Source: Synechococcus sp. BL107 (GTDB taxonomy: Bacteria > Cyanobacteriota > Cyanobacteriia > PCC-6307 > Cyanobiaceae). Taken from it: a DNA stretch of 64,000 bases. Positions 35,960 through 45,360 of the stretch are shown in pieces. Within the stretch, counting starts at the first letter, position 1. Every line of letters starts with the position of its first letter. The notes under the pieces were generated by a model, which was not told the DNA's origin, made no database searches, and was given only the letters and a program-made list of their open reading frames with translations. Position numbers and translations under genes: made by a program. Location of the stretch: contig NZ_DS022298.1 in assembly GCF_000153805.1 (NCBI RefSeq), positions 318,616 to 382,615 on the forward strand, written 5' to 3'.

Positions 35960-37208
35960 ACCCCCCCGTGACTCCATCCACATCCAACAACTCCCCAGCG
36001 ATGTAAAGCCCAGGACAACGGCGGCTTTCCATCGTTGCCAGATTCAGCTCGCCAAGCGCCACTCCGCCAGCGGTTACAAACTCCTCGCCAAAGGGGCCAC
36101 GCCCCACGATCGGCAAACACTGCGCACAGAGAATCTCCACCAAGTTGCGCTGCGCTTTGGCGGAAAAGTCGGCCCAGCGGCCTTCCCCATCCACTCCAGC
36201 CAGCTTCAAAAATGCCTGCCAAAGCCGTCGAGGAAGGTGATCAAACGGCTTGGCGGCCGCCACGGTACGGCGCGCTTCCACCTGTCGCCACTGCTGCAAC
36301 CGTTGCTCCACCCCAGAACGCCCCAAGCCACCACTCCAATCCACCCGGAGTTCTCCCCGATAGCGACTCCCATGCAAGGCACGAGCAGCAAACGCTGATA
36401 ATCGAAGGGTGGCAGGACCACTCAGTCCGCGGTGGGTGATCAACACACGCCCGACCTGCCGAAAGCGCTGGTCGTTGAGCTTCAGCTCCAAGCCAACATC
36501 ATCCACTGCAATACCGCTACAAGCCGCCAAAGCTGACGCGTTCAGCGAGAGGCTGAACAACGACGGAACCGGTGGCACGAGCTGATGACCGAGGTGTTCG
36601 GCCATCTTGCGGCCGCTGGGATGGCCGCCAGTGGCCAACATCACCTTTTGAGCCAACAACGGCTGATCCAAGCCGCGGCCATCCACTAAAAAACCACCCT
36701 CTAACTGCGCTGATAAACGCTGCACCATCACCCGCGTTTGTACCTGCACACCCGCCGTCAGAGCTGCCTGCTTCAGGCACTGAATCACCGCCTCAGAACG
36801 ATTCTGTTCTGGAAACATCCGACCATCAGCCTCCTCAATGAGGACTAACCCTCGATCCGCAAACCAAGCAATGGCATCTCCTGCGGCAAAACGACTGAAC
36901 ATCCCTTTCAACGCTCTCTGACCGCGGGGGTAATGACCGATCATTTCCGCTGGATCCCAGCAGGCGTGGGTGACGTTGCAGCGACCACCACCACTGATTC
37001 GAACTTTGTTGAGAAGCTCTGGGGTGCTCTCTAGGACGAGCACGCGCTGGACTCCCTGCTCAGCAGCGGTGATGGCGGCCATAAATCCAGCCGCGCCACC
37101 ACCAATCACCACCAAATTCCAACAGTCCGCCGCTTCAGGTTGCGGGGCGGAAGACGAGGGCGACTCCGTTGTTGCAGTAACGCTTTCCAGTTGGTCGGGG
37201 TCCGTCAT
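35895..37208 (-). CDS. NAD(P)/FAD-dependent oxidoreductase, HI0933/YhiN family
   Basis: The protein of about 437 residues has the FAD-binding VVIGGGAAGFMAAITAAEQG, the family motif ISGGGRCNVTHACWDP, YPRGQRALKGMFSRF, and the C-terminal FVTAGGVALGELNLATMESR and DVDGVTGGFNFQACWSGG. The family's reaction is not established. ATG 37208 would overlap the upstream msrB by 74 bp and add about 30 Ser/Glu-rich residues before the FAD fold; TTG near 37117, just before VVIGGG, is an alternative that avoids the overlap. Confidence 0.88.
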   Translation of the reverse strand: MTDPDQLESVTATTESPSSSAPQPEAADCWNLVVIGGGAAGFMAAITAAEQGVQRVLVLESTPELLNKVRISGGGRCNVTHACWDPAEMIGHYPRGQRALKGMFSRFAAGDAIAWFADRGLVLIEEADGRMFPEQNRSEAVIQCLKQAALTAGVQVQTRVMVQRLSAQLEGGFLVDGRGLDQPLLAQKVMLATGGHPSGRKMAEHLGHQLVPPVPSLFSLSLNASALAACSGIAVDDVGLELKLNDQRFRQVGRVLITHRGLSGPATLRLSAFAARALHGSRYRGELRVDWSGGLGRSGVEQRLQQWRQVEARRTVAAAKPFDHLPRRLWQAFLKLAGVDGEGRWADFSAKAQRNLVEILCAQCLPIVGRGPFGEEFVTAGGVALGELNLATMESRRCPGLYIAGELLDVDGVTGGFNFQACWSGGWLAGQAIATAD

Positions 37209-37641
37209 TAAACACATGGCCCTGATGTCCACCGCAGCGCGAACAGTGATATTCCGTGCGCGGGACAATCAATTTGAAATCTACTTTCGTCTCAATCGCT
37301 TCGCTGAGTGGTTGCCAAAAACTTGGCCAACCCGTTCCGCTATCGAACTTTCCTTCCGATGAGAACAACGCCAAATCGCATCCAGCGCAGTGGTAGTTGC
37401 CACTGCGTTTTTCATCATTCAACGGGCTCGTAAACGGACGCTCAGTGCCCTCGTTACGGAGGACGTCAAAGGCTTGGGGGGATAGGCGCTCTCGCCAAAC
37501 TTCAGGGCTGAGATCCCACTGAGGATCATTGGCCTTCGAGGCCGCTAGAGCCGTTTTCGGCCGCCAAAAACCACCAAAAACACCAGCTAGTGCAGCAAAC
37601 ATCAATGAACGACGGGACAGAACAGCCGAACTGTTGGTCAT
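37135..37641 (-). CDS. msrB: Peptide-methionine (R)-S-oxide reductase with Tat-like signal
   Basis: MsrB reduces methionine-R-sulfoxide in proteins. The 168-residue protein has zinc CxxC pairs (YHCAGCDLALF and YHCSRCGGHQGHVF), FDSGTGWPSFW, and the catalytic-Cys motif RYCNNGVAL. The N-terminus SRRSLMFAALAGVFGGFWRP with a twin Arg before a hydrophobic stretch, then ALAAS, looks like a Tat signal, so the enzyme is probably exported to lumen or periplasm. ATG 37641 is used; ATG 37692 is possible. It diverges from dusA with 40 bp between starts. Confidence 0.92.
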   Translation of the reverse strand: MTNSSAVLSRRSLMFAALAGVFGGFWRPKTALAASKANDPQWDLSPEVWRERLSPQAFDVLRNEGTERPFTSPLNDEKRSGNYHCAGCDLALFSSEGKFDSGTGWPSFWQPLSEAIETKVDFKLIVPRTEYHCSRCGGHQGHVFNDGPRPTGKRYCNNGVALVFRPAT

Positions 37642-37681
37642 CAGTTCTGAACCAAGGAACTCAAGCGGTTCTAATGGATCC

Positions 37682-38686
37682 ATGACCGAGGTTGGAAGCC
37701 CAACAACCGTTGCTGCCCACACCTTCAGCGTGGCGCCCATGCTCGATTGCACGGATCGACACTTTCGCGTGCTGATGCGACAGATCAGCCGTCGAGCCCT
37801 TCTCTACACGGAGATGGTGGTAGCTCAAGCCCTGCATTACACCAACCGACGCGACCGGCTTCTGGATTTCGATCCCATCGAACACCCCATTGCTCTACAG
37901 GTGGGTGGCGATGACCCCAACCTTCTTGCCGATGCAGCCCGCCTCGCTTTGGACTGGGGCTACGACGAAATCAATCTGAATGTGGGGTGCCCAAGCCAAA
38001 GGGTGCAAGCCGGTAACTTCGGGGCTTGTTTAATGGCCGATCCCGATCTAGTGGCCCGCTGTGTTGAAGCGATGGGTAGAGCCAGTGGGCTACCCGTCAC
38101 GGTGAAACACAGGATCGGCATTGATGATCTCGACAACGACGAGTTGCTCACCGCTTTTGTTGATCGGGTAGCAGCAGCCGGTGCCCAACGGTTTTCTGTG
38201 CATGCACGCAAGGCGTGGTTAGAAGGTTTAGATCCAAAGCAAAACCGCACCATTCCACCGCTTCAGCACGACCGCGTTGTTGCACTCAAACAGCGGCGCC
38301 CAGATTTGTTGATTGAACTCAACGGCGGCCTTGAAACACCTGAGGATTGTTTGGTTGCCCTGCATGAATGCGATGGAGCGATGGTTGGTCGAGCCGCCTA
38401 TGCCCACCCTTTGCGATGGGCAGACATCGACCATTTGATCTATGGAGAACCGCCGCGCCAACTCCTGGCATCGGATGTAGTTGAAGGCTTAATGCCCCAT
38501 GCCGCGCTGCATTTGCAGCGAGGAGGTCGGCTTTGGGACCTCTGCCGACATCTGGTGCAACTCGTTGAAGGCGTTCCCGGCGCACGCCATTGGCGTCGCG
38601 AGCTCGGCGAACGATCCCAACGCAAAGGCGCCGATCTCAACATTCTGGAAGAGGCCGGGCGTCAACTGAAAGACGCCGGCCTCTAA
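37682..38686 (+). CDS. dusA: tRNA-dihydrouridine synthase (DusA type)
   Basis: DusA reduces uridines in the D-loop of tRNA using FMN and NADPH. The 334-residue protein has SVAPMLDCTDRHFRVLMRQI, ALQVGGDDPNLLADAARLAL, the active-site NVGCPSQRVQAGNFGACLM, VTVKHRIGIDD and VHARKAWLEGLDPKQNR, all typical of DusA. ATG 37682 is chosen over a longer frame overlapping msrB. It converges on rbp with a 21-bp gap. Confidence 0.93.
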   Translation: MTEVGSPTTVAAHTFSVAPMLDCTDRHFRVLMRQISRRALLYTEMVVAQALHYTNRRDRLLDFDPIEHPIALQVGGDDPNLLADAARLALDWGYDEINLNVGCPSQRVQAGNFGACLMADPDLVARCVEAMGRASGLPVTVKHRIGIDDLDNDELLTAFVDRVAAAGAQRFSVHARKAWLEGLDPKQNRTIPPLQHDRVVALKQRRPDLLIELNGGLETPEDCLVALHECDGAMVGRAAYAHPLRWADIDHLIYGEPPRQLLASDVVEGLMPHAALHLQRGGRLWDLCRHLVQLVEGVPGARHWRRELGERSQRKGADLNILEEAGRQLKDAGL

Positions 38687-38707
38687 GTCAAAGAGAGTGA
38701 AGGGCGA

Positions 38708-39307
38708 TTAGCCCTCGGCTCCGCCGTAACCAGAGAAATCATCACCACCAGCGGCACCAGTGCCGCCACCAGAAGAGCGACGACGACGAATGCGGCCTTC
38801 GTCATAGGCATTGCCGCCTTGAGGAGCAGCACTGTCGCGGGCGCCATAGCTGCGATCTTCCCAGCCACGGGCACCGGAAGGTCGATCACCACCGCCACCA
38901 CCGCCACCGCCGTAGCCGCCACCACCGCCACCGCCGTAGCCGCCACCACCACCGCCGCCGTAACCGCCACCACCGCCGCCGCCGTAACCGCCACCACCGC
39001 CGCCGCCGTAACCGCCACCACCGCCGCCGTAGCCGCCACCACCGCCACCACGACGTGGGGCGCTTCCGCGCGGCTCAGCCTTATTGATACGAAGCGGGCG
39101 GCCCATGAGTTCAGCGCCCTGGAGACCTTCGATGGCAGCTTCTTCGGCTGCATCGTCGGACATTTCGACAAAAGCAAATCCGCGCTTTCGGCCGGTATCC
39201 CGCTCGAGGGGAAGGGCACAATTCACGACTTCACCGAACTGAGCAAACAGCTCAGTCACGTCCTCCTGCTCAGCGCGGAAGGGAAGGTTGCCAACAAAAA
39301 TGCTCAC
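38708..39307 (-). CDS. rbp: Glycine-rich RNA-binding protein with one RRM
   Basis: The 199-residue protein starts at GTG 39307 (MSIFVGNLPFRAEQEDVTEL). The RRM spans about residues 1-78, with RNP2 IFVGNL and RNP1 RGFAFVEM. A long Gly-Tyr tract follows (about residues 85-141), then a basic RIRRRRSSGG segment and a Gly-rich tail. Cyanobacterial Rbp proteins bind RNA and are often cold-regulated; here the tail is unusually long. The 126-bp upstream region (39308-39433) may contain a long leader. ORFs on the opposite strand through the repeat are artefacts. Confidence 0.92.
   Translation of the reverse strand: MSIFVGNLPFRAEQEDVTELFAQFGEVVNCALPLERDTGRKRGFAFVEMSDDAAEEAAIEGLQGAELMGRPLRINKAEPRGSAPRRGGGGGGYGGGGGGYGGGGGGGYGGGGGGGYGGGGGGGYGGGGGGGYGGGGGGGGDRPSGARGWEDRSYGARDSAAPQGGNAYDEGRIRRRRSSGGGTGAAGGDDFSGYGGAEG
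38889..39054. repeat. Tandem GGC/TAC-rich repeat inside rbp
   Basis: About 24-nt units encoding GGGGGGGY (some 21 nt, GGGGGGY) are repeated around six times in a row; on the plus strand the unit reads as CCGCCACCACCGCCGCCGTA with small changes (TAA or TAG ending). The copies are nearly identical at DNA level, so copy number is likely to vary between strains by slippage or recombination. Confidence 0.85.
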
Positions 39308-39433
39308 GTTCTGCGTGGACCGGGTACGAAAAAATGGACCAAAGGGGCCTGGAACATTGCCATCGGGCCATAACTCCGAAACGAAGTGATGTTCCACTGG
39401 CTTCTTAAGCGTAGACCCGGCTGCGCAAAGGAG

Positions 39434-40864
39434 TCATCCCACAGGTTGCGTTCCGTTCAAATGCTGCAACCAGCGGCCTAATTGTTCATCCACCCGGTCA
39501 AATCCTGTTCCACCTTCACTACGGCGAGCGGCTACAACTGCCTGCGGGGCAAGCGCATCGTGCAAATCAGCCTCAAATGCTGGATGCAACTCCTGCCATG
39601 CCGAAAGGCTTAAATCTCTTAGCAAACAACCTTCATCAAGGCATCGGCGAACAACAGCACCAACAAGCTGATACGCCTCCCGGAAGGGAACTCCCTTAGC
39701 AACGAGGTAATCAGCCACATCGGTGGCATTAGAGAAATCTTGTTCCACGGCCGTGTTCAAACGTTCAGTACGGAACTCAAGACCTTCTTCAAACAGAATC
39801 GCCATGGCCTCAATGCAATCGCGAGTGGTGCGAAACGCATCGAAGAGAGCCTCTTTATCTTCTTGGAAATCTTTGTTGTAAGCCAACGGAAGACCCTTGA
39901 TCATGGTGAGAAGCCCCTGTAAGTGGCCGAACACCCGTCCGCATTTGCCACGCACCAATTCGGGCACATCAGGGTTTTTTTTCTGCGGCATCAAACTGCT
40001 ACCGGTCGCACAACGATCGCTGAGGCGAACGAATCTGAACTCCTCTGATGCCCAAGCAATCACCTCCTCAGCTAAACGGCTGAGATGGGCCATCACCAGG
40101 GAAGCCGCCGCGGAAAATTCCACACAAAAATCACGGTCACTTACCGCATCAAGGCTGTTGGCATAGATCGCATCAAATCCCAAAGCCTTCGCCGTCTGCT
40201 GACGATTGATGGGTACCGGAGTGCCAGCCAGCGCCGCTGCGCCAAGGGGGCAAATATTCACCCGGCTACGCACATCTTGAAGACGCAAGCGATCCCGCTC
40301 CAACATCTCGACATAAGCGAGAAGGTGATGTGCCAAACAAAGCGGCTGAGCCCTTTGAAGGTGGGTGTAACCCGGAATCATCGTGCGGCGATGCAAATCC
40401 GCCTGCGACACAAGAGCCCGTTGCAAGCGTTGAAGATCGCCCTCCAATTCGTCCAAGCGGCGGCGCAACCACAACCGCAAATCCGTTCCCACTTGATCAT
40501 TGCGACTGCGGCCGGTGTGCAATTTCTTGCCAACAGGTCCCAACAACGCAATCAAACGCCGCTCAACAGCGAAATGAACGTCTTCATCAGCGAGTCCAGG
40601 CTGAAACGTTCCCGCATGGGCCTCGCTCCGAATCGTCTCTAACCCCTGCACCAACTGCTCTGCTTCCTCAATGCTGATCACCCCGCAGGAACCAAGCATC
40701 CGTGCGTGGGCAATCGACCCGTCCAAATCCTCTTGAAGCAACGTGAGATCAAACCCAATCGAAGCGTTGAACACTTCAATAAAGGGATGCAAGCCTTGCT
40801 CGAAGCGATCACTCCAAGTGCCGTCGGCGCCGCCTGTCACCCCACCAGCCATCGATTTATTCAT
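39434..40864 (-). CDS. argH: Argininosuccinate lyase
   Basis: ArgH splits argininosuccinate into arginine and fumarate. The 476-residue protein has [43 protein letters not shown] and the fumarase/aspartase signature [15 protein letters not shown] 40864 ([12 protein letters not shown]) is chosen because GAGGG lies 5 nt before it; ATG 40852 is an in-frame alternative. It is the last gene of a minus-strand run from the DUF502 gene, 37 bp after the phosphatase gene. Confidence 0.96.
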   Translation of the reverse strand: MNKSMAGGVTGGADGTWSDRFEQGLHPFIEVFNASIGFDLTLLQEDLDGSIAHARMLGSCGVISIEEAEQLVQGLETIRSEAHAGTFQPGLADEDVHFAVERRLIALLGPVGKKLHTGRSRNDQVGTDLRLWLRRRLDELEGDLQRLQRALVSQADLHRRTMIPGYTHLQRAQPLCLAHHLLAYVEMLERDRLRLQDVRSRVNICPLGAAALAGTPVPINRQQTAKALGFDAIYANSLDAVSDRDFCVEFSAAASLVMAHLSRLAEEVIAWASEEFRFVRLSDRCATGSSLMPQKKNPDVPELVRGKCGRVFGHLQGLLTMIKGLPLAYNKDFQEDKEALFDAFRTTRDCIEAMAILFEEGLEFRTERLNTAVEQDFSNATDVADYLVAKGVPFREAYQLVGAVVRRCLDEGCLLRDLSLSAWQELHPAFEADLHDALAPQAVVAARRSEGGTGFDRVDEQLGRWLQHLNGTQPVG

Positions 40865-40901
40865 CAATACCCTCAGCTTGTCAGGCGGAAGGTTGCTCGC
40901 C

Positions 40902-42311
40902 CTAAGGCAATGGAACAACCATGTTGGGCAGTGTGACCGCCTCGGGCACTTTCAACACGACCATGGAAGCGTCATCTTCGAGCTGTCGGTTCGCCCCCAC
41001 AAATCGATCGAGACGTTCGAATAAGGTGTCGAGAATTCCCTGGGACCCTTGTCCACTCCGGCAAGCACTCTCCAAGGCACGAATCAAGCGAGCTTCATCA
41101 AAGCGATCTCCCGTTAATCCAGGCGCTTCGGTGACACCATCGGTGTAATACAGAAGAACATCACCCGGATCCAGCCGCACTTCACCAATCCCATAATCCG
41201 CCTCAGGCTGTAATCCAATCAGCAAACCAGCAGCATCCAACCGGCTGATACTTCTTTGCTCTGAGCGCCACAGCAAAGGGGGGTTGTGGGCTGCATTGGC
41301 ATATCGCAAACGACGGGTTCGCGGATCGAAATCGGAATAAAACAACGTCACGAATCGGTGGGACTGGGCGAGATCCTCTTGGGCGAGTTGATTGAGGTCA
41401 TGAAGGATGCGATCGGGTGGTAATCCACTGAGAACTTCAGCGCGGAGCATCCCGCGCAACATGGTCATCAGAAGACCAGCTGGAACACCCTTTCCCATCA
41501 CATCGCCCATGACCAATGCCCAGCGACCACGTTCCCGTCGCCGACCAATGAGTTCAGGACGTGTGGGAATGAAGTCGTAGTAGTCACCACCTACTTGAAA
41601 CGCTGGACGGCATCGAGCGGCAAGCTCCACACCCTCAATCACGGGACAGTGGTCGGGCAGCAATTGAGCCTGAATTTCTGCCCCAATGCTCAGCTGACGA
41701 TCAACCCGTTCATGGCGACGGGCATCCTGCAGCATCAAATCATTTTCAATCGCCACACCCGCCAAATCGGCCACCAATTGGGCATGACGGCGATGCACCT
41801 CGGTCCAAACCAATTCGGACGAGGGATCAAACACATACAACCGACCGCGACATCTCCCACGAACCACGACGGAAGTCGCAAACAATCCCGCCTTCGGAAG
41901 ACAGCGTTGAACCAATCGATCCAAGGCCAACACCTGGGCCTCATCGCTGCCAAAACCAGCCGATTCCCCCGGCTGGAAGCCTGCCAAGCGGCGAAACAGA
42001 TCCTGGGACTGCTCAACCGGAACCGCCTGAAGTTGATCGCGCCACAAACGACCATCTGATTGAAAGGGAACGATGAGCGCACCATCGACTCCCACGAGTC
42101 GAGACACCACAACCGGCACCAGCTCTAAAAAGCGATGCAGATTGGTAAAGCTGCGAAGGGCAAAAGCCAGCGACACCAGAAGATCCTGGTTACGTCGCTG
42201 TTCGTTGCTCAAGCTGTCGAACAGTTGACGCAAGGAGGCCATCGCCTGTGGCGAGGGAGCCACAGCCCGCTGGGCTGGGCCGGGATGACGACGGGGTGGC
42301 TTGCTGCTCAA
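40902..42311 (-). CDS. GAF-domain SpoIIE/PP2C-type serine phosphatase (RsbU-like)
   Basis: The 469-residue protein has a GAF-like region (about residues 55-200, including [20 protein letters not shown]) followed by a linker helix ([15 protein letters not shown]) and a SpoIIE/PP2C domain (about 230-460) with the metal-binding motifs [33 protein letters not shown] and [11 protein letters not shown]. Such proteins dephosphorylate anti-sigma antagonists in partner-switching systems. The signal sensed is unknown, and no partner kinase or antagonist is nearby. It lies between ftsY and argH on the same strand. Confidence 0.9.
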   Translation of the reverse strand: MSSKPPRRHPGPAQRAVAPSPQAMASLRQLFDSLSNEQRRNQDLLVSLAFALRSFTNLHRFLELVPVVVSRLVGVDGALIVPFQSDGRLWRDQLQAVPVEQSQDLFRRLAGFQPGESAGFGSDEAQVLALDRLVQRCLPKAGLFATSVVVRGRCRGRLYVFDPSSELVWTEVHRRHAQLVADLAGVAIENDLMLQDARRHERVDRQLSIGAEIQAQLLPDHCPVIEGVELAARCRPAFQVGGDYYDFIPTRPELIGRRRERGRWALVMGDVMGKGVPAGLLMTMLRGMLRAEVLSGLPPDRILHDLNQLAQEDLAQSHRFVTLFYSDFDPRTRRLRYANAAHNPPLLWRSEQRSISRLDAAGLLIGLQPEADYGIGEVRLDPGDVLLYYTDGVTEAPGLTGDRFDEARLIRALESACRSGQGSQGILDTLFERLDRFVGANRQLEDDASMVVLKVPEAVTLPNMVVPLP

Positions 42312-42348
42312 CGCTGCGACCCCTTAAGACGCGCAACGTAGCAACGGT

Positions 42349-43941
42349 TCATCGTCCGGCCAGTAAGGCCTCAACGAATTCAAAACTGTTGAACGGCCGG
42401 AGATCACGGATCCCCTCCCCAGCACCAATGAAACGGATGGGCAAGCCCGCTTCCGACGACACCGCCAAAGCGACACCACCTCGAGCCGTGCCATCGAGTT
42501 TGGTCACAACAACTCCCGTCAAGCCGGCTGCTTTCGCAAAAGCCATCGCTTGGCGCAAGCCGTTCTGACCTTGGCTGGCATCAAGCACCAACAACGACTC
42601 AACATTCGCCTCTGGGGCGAGACGATCAATGATTTTCCGAACCTTCTGCAGTTCTTCCATCAAGTTGTGCTTGGTCTGCAATCGCCCTGCCGTATCCACC
42701 AACAGCAGGTCGGTGTCACGGGACCGAGCAGCACCAATGGCATCGAACACCACCGCCGCTGGATCTGCATTGCTGCTGGGATTGGAAACCACCGCAACAT
42801 CGCTGCGTTCACCCCAAACCTCAACCTGTTGAACAGCTGCTGCCCGAAAGGTGTCTGCAGCTGCGATGAGGGCTGAATAACCACTCCGCACAGCAAGATT
42901 TGCCAATTTCCCGAGCGTTGTGGTTTTGCCCACACCGTTCACTCCCACCATCAACCAAATGTTGAGACGACCACGCTCGGGCGCAAGAAGTGGAACGCCA
43001 CTGGCCTTGATCGGAGCATCCAGCAAACCGCGCAACTGATCCTTGAGAAAACGAATTCCCTCAACGGGATCCACAACGTCTTCATTCATCCGCTGTCGCA
43101 ACGCTTCCAACACCTGATCGGTGGCCTGAACACCGGCATCGGCACGCAGCAGAAGGGTCTCAAGTTCGTCCAGCACCTCTGGCGTGAGGGGATCATCGCC
43201 AAGGTTTTCCAATAGGCCGGTGACAAAGCCTTGCCGTGTCTTCTCCAGACCACGACGGAGCCGTCCAAGCCAGTCGATTTCCTCAAGCGAAATCTGATCA
43301 GCACGTCGACCCTGCGCTGCCAAAACCTCAGCAGACCAGGTGAAGTCGTCATCAAAGTCACCAAGGGTCGGCTCCACAGCGTCTGCCGTTGGAACCGGTG
43401 GCGTACTGGGGGTCGGTTCAGGCGTCGCTACCGGCGCCACCTCGAGTGCACGAACCTCCTGCTCTTGTTGCCGCTGTTGACGTTGCGCTGCAGCCTGTTC
43501 AAGCAAGGACCCGCCAACAGTTGGTGCTGGCGTGGGCTGAGGAGTTTGTTCTGGACTGACCTCTGGCGTTAGCGGAACGGGTGCATTCGGTGCCGTTGCA
43601 GACTCTGGCTCTAGGGCCGAAGTTGGTTCTGGGGTGGGTTCCGGCTCTGGCTCAGGAGTTGTCGAAACCGGCGTTGTTGGTTCCGTTGCAGCAGCTTGTT
43701 GCTGTGCCTTCAAGCGTGCGTAAGCCTCACGGGCCCAAACCAACGCTTCGTCTTCTTCTTGCACTTCATCGTCTTGGTCTTCACCGTTTTGATCATCAGC
43801 GGCTTGAAGCGCTGATGGATCTGGCTCAGGATTCAGCTGAGCAGCATCTTCAGGCGGTTGTTGTTCAACGGCTGGTGAATCTGGCGTTGAAGGGGGTTCC
43901 CCAGGAGATGAGGCCTCGCGCTCGAACCAATTGAAAACCAT
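42349..43941 (-). CDS. ftsY: Signal recognition particle receptor FtsY
   Basis: FtsY receives SRP-bound ribosomes at the membrane. The 530-residue protein has a long N-terminal region (about residues 10-190) rich in Pro, Glu, Thr and Ala, then the NG domain with GVNGVGKTTTLGKLANLA, DTFRAAAVQQVEVW, DTAGRLQTKHNLMEEL and TKLDGTARGGVALAV. The acidic A region is longer than in many relatives. ATG 43941 overlaps the nusB stop by one base. Confidence 0.96.
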   Translation of the reverse strand: MVFNWFEREASSPGEPPSTPDSPAVEQQPPEDAAQLNPEPDPSALQAADDQNGEDQDDEVQEEDEALVWAREAYARLKAQQQAAATEPTTPVSTTPEPEPEPTPEPTSALEPESATAPNAPVPLTPEVSPEQTPQPTPAPTVGGSLLEQAAAQRQQRQQEQEVRALEVAPVATPEPTPSTPPVPTADAVEPTLGDFDDDFTWSAEVLAAQGRRADQISLEEIDWLGRLRRGLEKTRQGFVTGLLENLGDDPLTPEVLDELETLLLRADAGVQATDQVLEALRQRMNEDVVDPVEGIRFLKDQLRGLLDAPIKASGVPLLAPERGRLNIWLMVGVNGVGKTTTLGKLANLAVRSGYSALIAAADTFRAAAVQQVEVWGERSDVAVVSNPSSNADPAAVVFDAIGAARSRDTDLLLVDTAGRLQTKHNLMEELQKVRKIIDRLAPEANVESLLVLDASQGQNGLRQAMAFAKAAGLTGVVVTKLDGTARGGVALAVSSEAGLPIRFIGAGEGIRDLRPFNSFEFVEALLAGR

Positions 43942-44576
43942 CAGTCCGCTGCAGTGGATTGAGCATCGTGGAAGCGACGCAACACACCATTAATCATCCG
44001 ACGACCCTGTTCATCGCTGTATCGATTCGCCAATTCAACGGCTTCATTGAACGCGACAGGAGCAGGTGTTCCCATGGTTTGCAGGTCAACAACAACCAAG
44101 CGAAGAATGTCGCGATCAATACGAGGTAGTCGTGCCAGCCGCCAACCTTCCATTACTTGATCCAATCTCGCGTCGATGCTCTCGCGCTGTCGGATCACTT
44201 GAGCGATACGTTCCATCGCAGCAGAACGAATTTGTTCTTGATCCGCCAATAGCAGAAGCCTTGGGAGTTCAAGCGTGGCCGAAAGGCCGTTTAAAACCTG
44301 TTCAGCGGTGCCTAATGATGAACGCAGATGATCACGGACAACATCCAGGGTGGAAGCCTGACCCTGTTGAAGTTCACTATCGAGAAGACGTTGCTGAGCT
44401 TGATCCAGTTCCGTCGCGGATGAATCGAGGGCTTCCCGCCAATGTTGGGTGAGACTTTCAAGGGCTTTATCAAGCAGGGACTCGATCCCTAAATCAGCTG
44501 TCGAAGACTTGTTCTGTTCCGACACTTGACCGAGCACCAGCAAGGCCAACTCGCGGGAAAGAGATCGTGAGGCCAT
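43941..44576 (-). CDS. nusB: Transcription antitermination factor NusB
   Basis: NusB binds BoxA RNA with NusE/S10 and supports antitermination of rRNA operons. The 211-residue protein has the N-terminal ELALLVLGQVSEQ and the C-terminal RIDRDILRLVVVDLQTMGTP and FNEAVELANRYSDEQGRRMI signatures; the middle (about residues 35-110) is an insertion typical of cyanobacterial NusB, making it longer than the E. coli protein. It lies 3 bp after the DUF502 gene and overlaps ftsY by one base. Confidence 0.94.
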   Translation of the reverse strand: MASRSLSRELALLVLGQVSEQNKSSTADLGIESLLDKALESLTQHWREALDSSATELDQAQQRLLDSELQQGQASTLDVVRDHLRSSLGTAEQVLNGLSATLELPRLLLLADQEQIRSAAMERIAQVIRQRESIDARLDQVMEGWRLARLPRIDRDILRLVVVDLQTMGTPAPVAFNEAVELANRYSDEQGRRMINGVLRRFHDAQSTAAD

Positions 44577-44579
44577 GTT

Positions 44580-45314
44580 TTAGCTGGAGGGTGATGCGGA
44601 GGCCCGCAACTGAGCTATGAGGCTGGAGAAGCTGCGATTCACTGGGGCTTCTTGCTCATCTGGGTTCACGATGCCAGCGGAAATGATCGTGCGGAATGCT
44701 TCCTCCACTGAAATATTCAGTTCCCGTACTGAACCCTCCGGCACAAGCGTGTACCAGCCGGTGGTGGGGTTTGGTGCCGTGGGGATAAACACACTTAAGA
44801 GTGGTGTTTCCAGATCGGATTGGAGTGAAGGACCCACCTCGCCGGTGACAAAGCCAACGCTAAACAAACCTTCCCTTGGATATTCGACCAGAACGACTCG
44901 GCGGAAGCGAGCCGAATTGCCACCCAAAACAGTTTCAAGTAGCTGCTTGAGAGTTTTGTAAACGGAGCCAGCAAGGGGAATCCGGCTCAGTGTTCCCTCT
45001 CCGAATTCGAGCAGCCATCGACCCACGATGTTGCGGGCCATCAGGCCAATCAGAAGGATCCCCATCAGGGGAACCGTGAGCCCGAGGGCCAGATTGATCA
45101 GATCCTGAAGAAGCGGATTCAGGGTGATAAAGGGATTGAACTGCTTCGGTATCGACGTCAGGAACGCCAGCACAAACCGGCTGACAATCGTAGATAGCCA
45201 AATTGTGGTTGCCAGTGGAATCACCACCAGCAACCCTGCAATCAGGTCATTTTTGAGATCTTGCTGAAGCCTTTCGCTCAGCGGTAGATCAGGTCTGGGA
45301 TTGGACTGAACCAA
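44580..45314 (-). CDS. DUF502 family membrane protein
   Basis: The 244-residue protein has two hydrophobic regions (about residues 24-52, LIAGLLVVIPLATTIWLSTI; and 70-94, LINLALGLTVPLMGILLIGL) and the family segments FGEGTLSRIPLAGSVYKTLK and VFIPTAPNPTTGWYTLVPEG. DUF502 proteins are widespread in cyanobacteria and plants; their role is not settled. TTG 45314 is the start used, since no better start is available in the frame. It leads the DUF502-nusB-ftsY run. Confidence 0.92.
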   Translation of the reverse strand: MVQSNPRPDLPLSERLQQDLKNDLIAGLLVVIPLATTIWLSTIVSRFVLAFLTSIPKQFNPFITLNPLLQDLINLALGLTVPLMGILLIGLMARNIVGRWLLEFGEGTLSRIPLAGSVYKTLKQLLETVLGGNSARFRRVVLVEYPREGLFSVGFVTGEVGPSLQSDLETPLLSVFIPTAPNPTTGWYTLVPEGSVRELNISVEEAFRTIISAGIVNPDEQEAPVNRSFSSLIAQLRASASPSS

Positions 45315-45360
45315 AGCCTCTGCGCCCAGAGTCGGGGAGTGCTTCCAACCTAACCAGCAA

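Noticed and set aside
35778-36398. 206-codon plus-strand ORF opposite the flavoprotein gene
   Set aside because: It lies antisense to the well-supported HI0933-family frame and has Arg/Pro/His-rich non-protein-like composition.
38683-39373. Long antisense and out-of-frame ORFs across rbp with Ala/Val/Thr repeats
   Set aside because: They are only other readings of the GGC-rich repeat; the composition is a direct product of the repeat and the RRM frame is clearly the real one.
40085-40642. 185-codon ORF antisense to argH
   Set aside because: argH motifs are intact on the other strand; this reading shows no family features.
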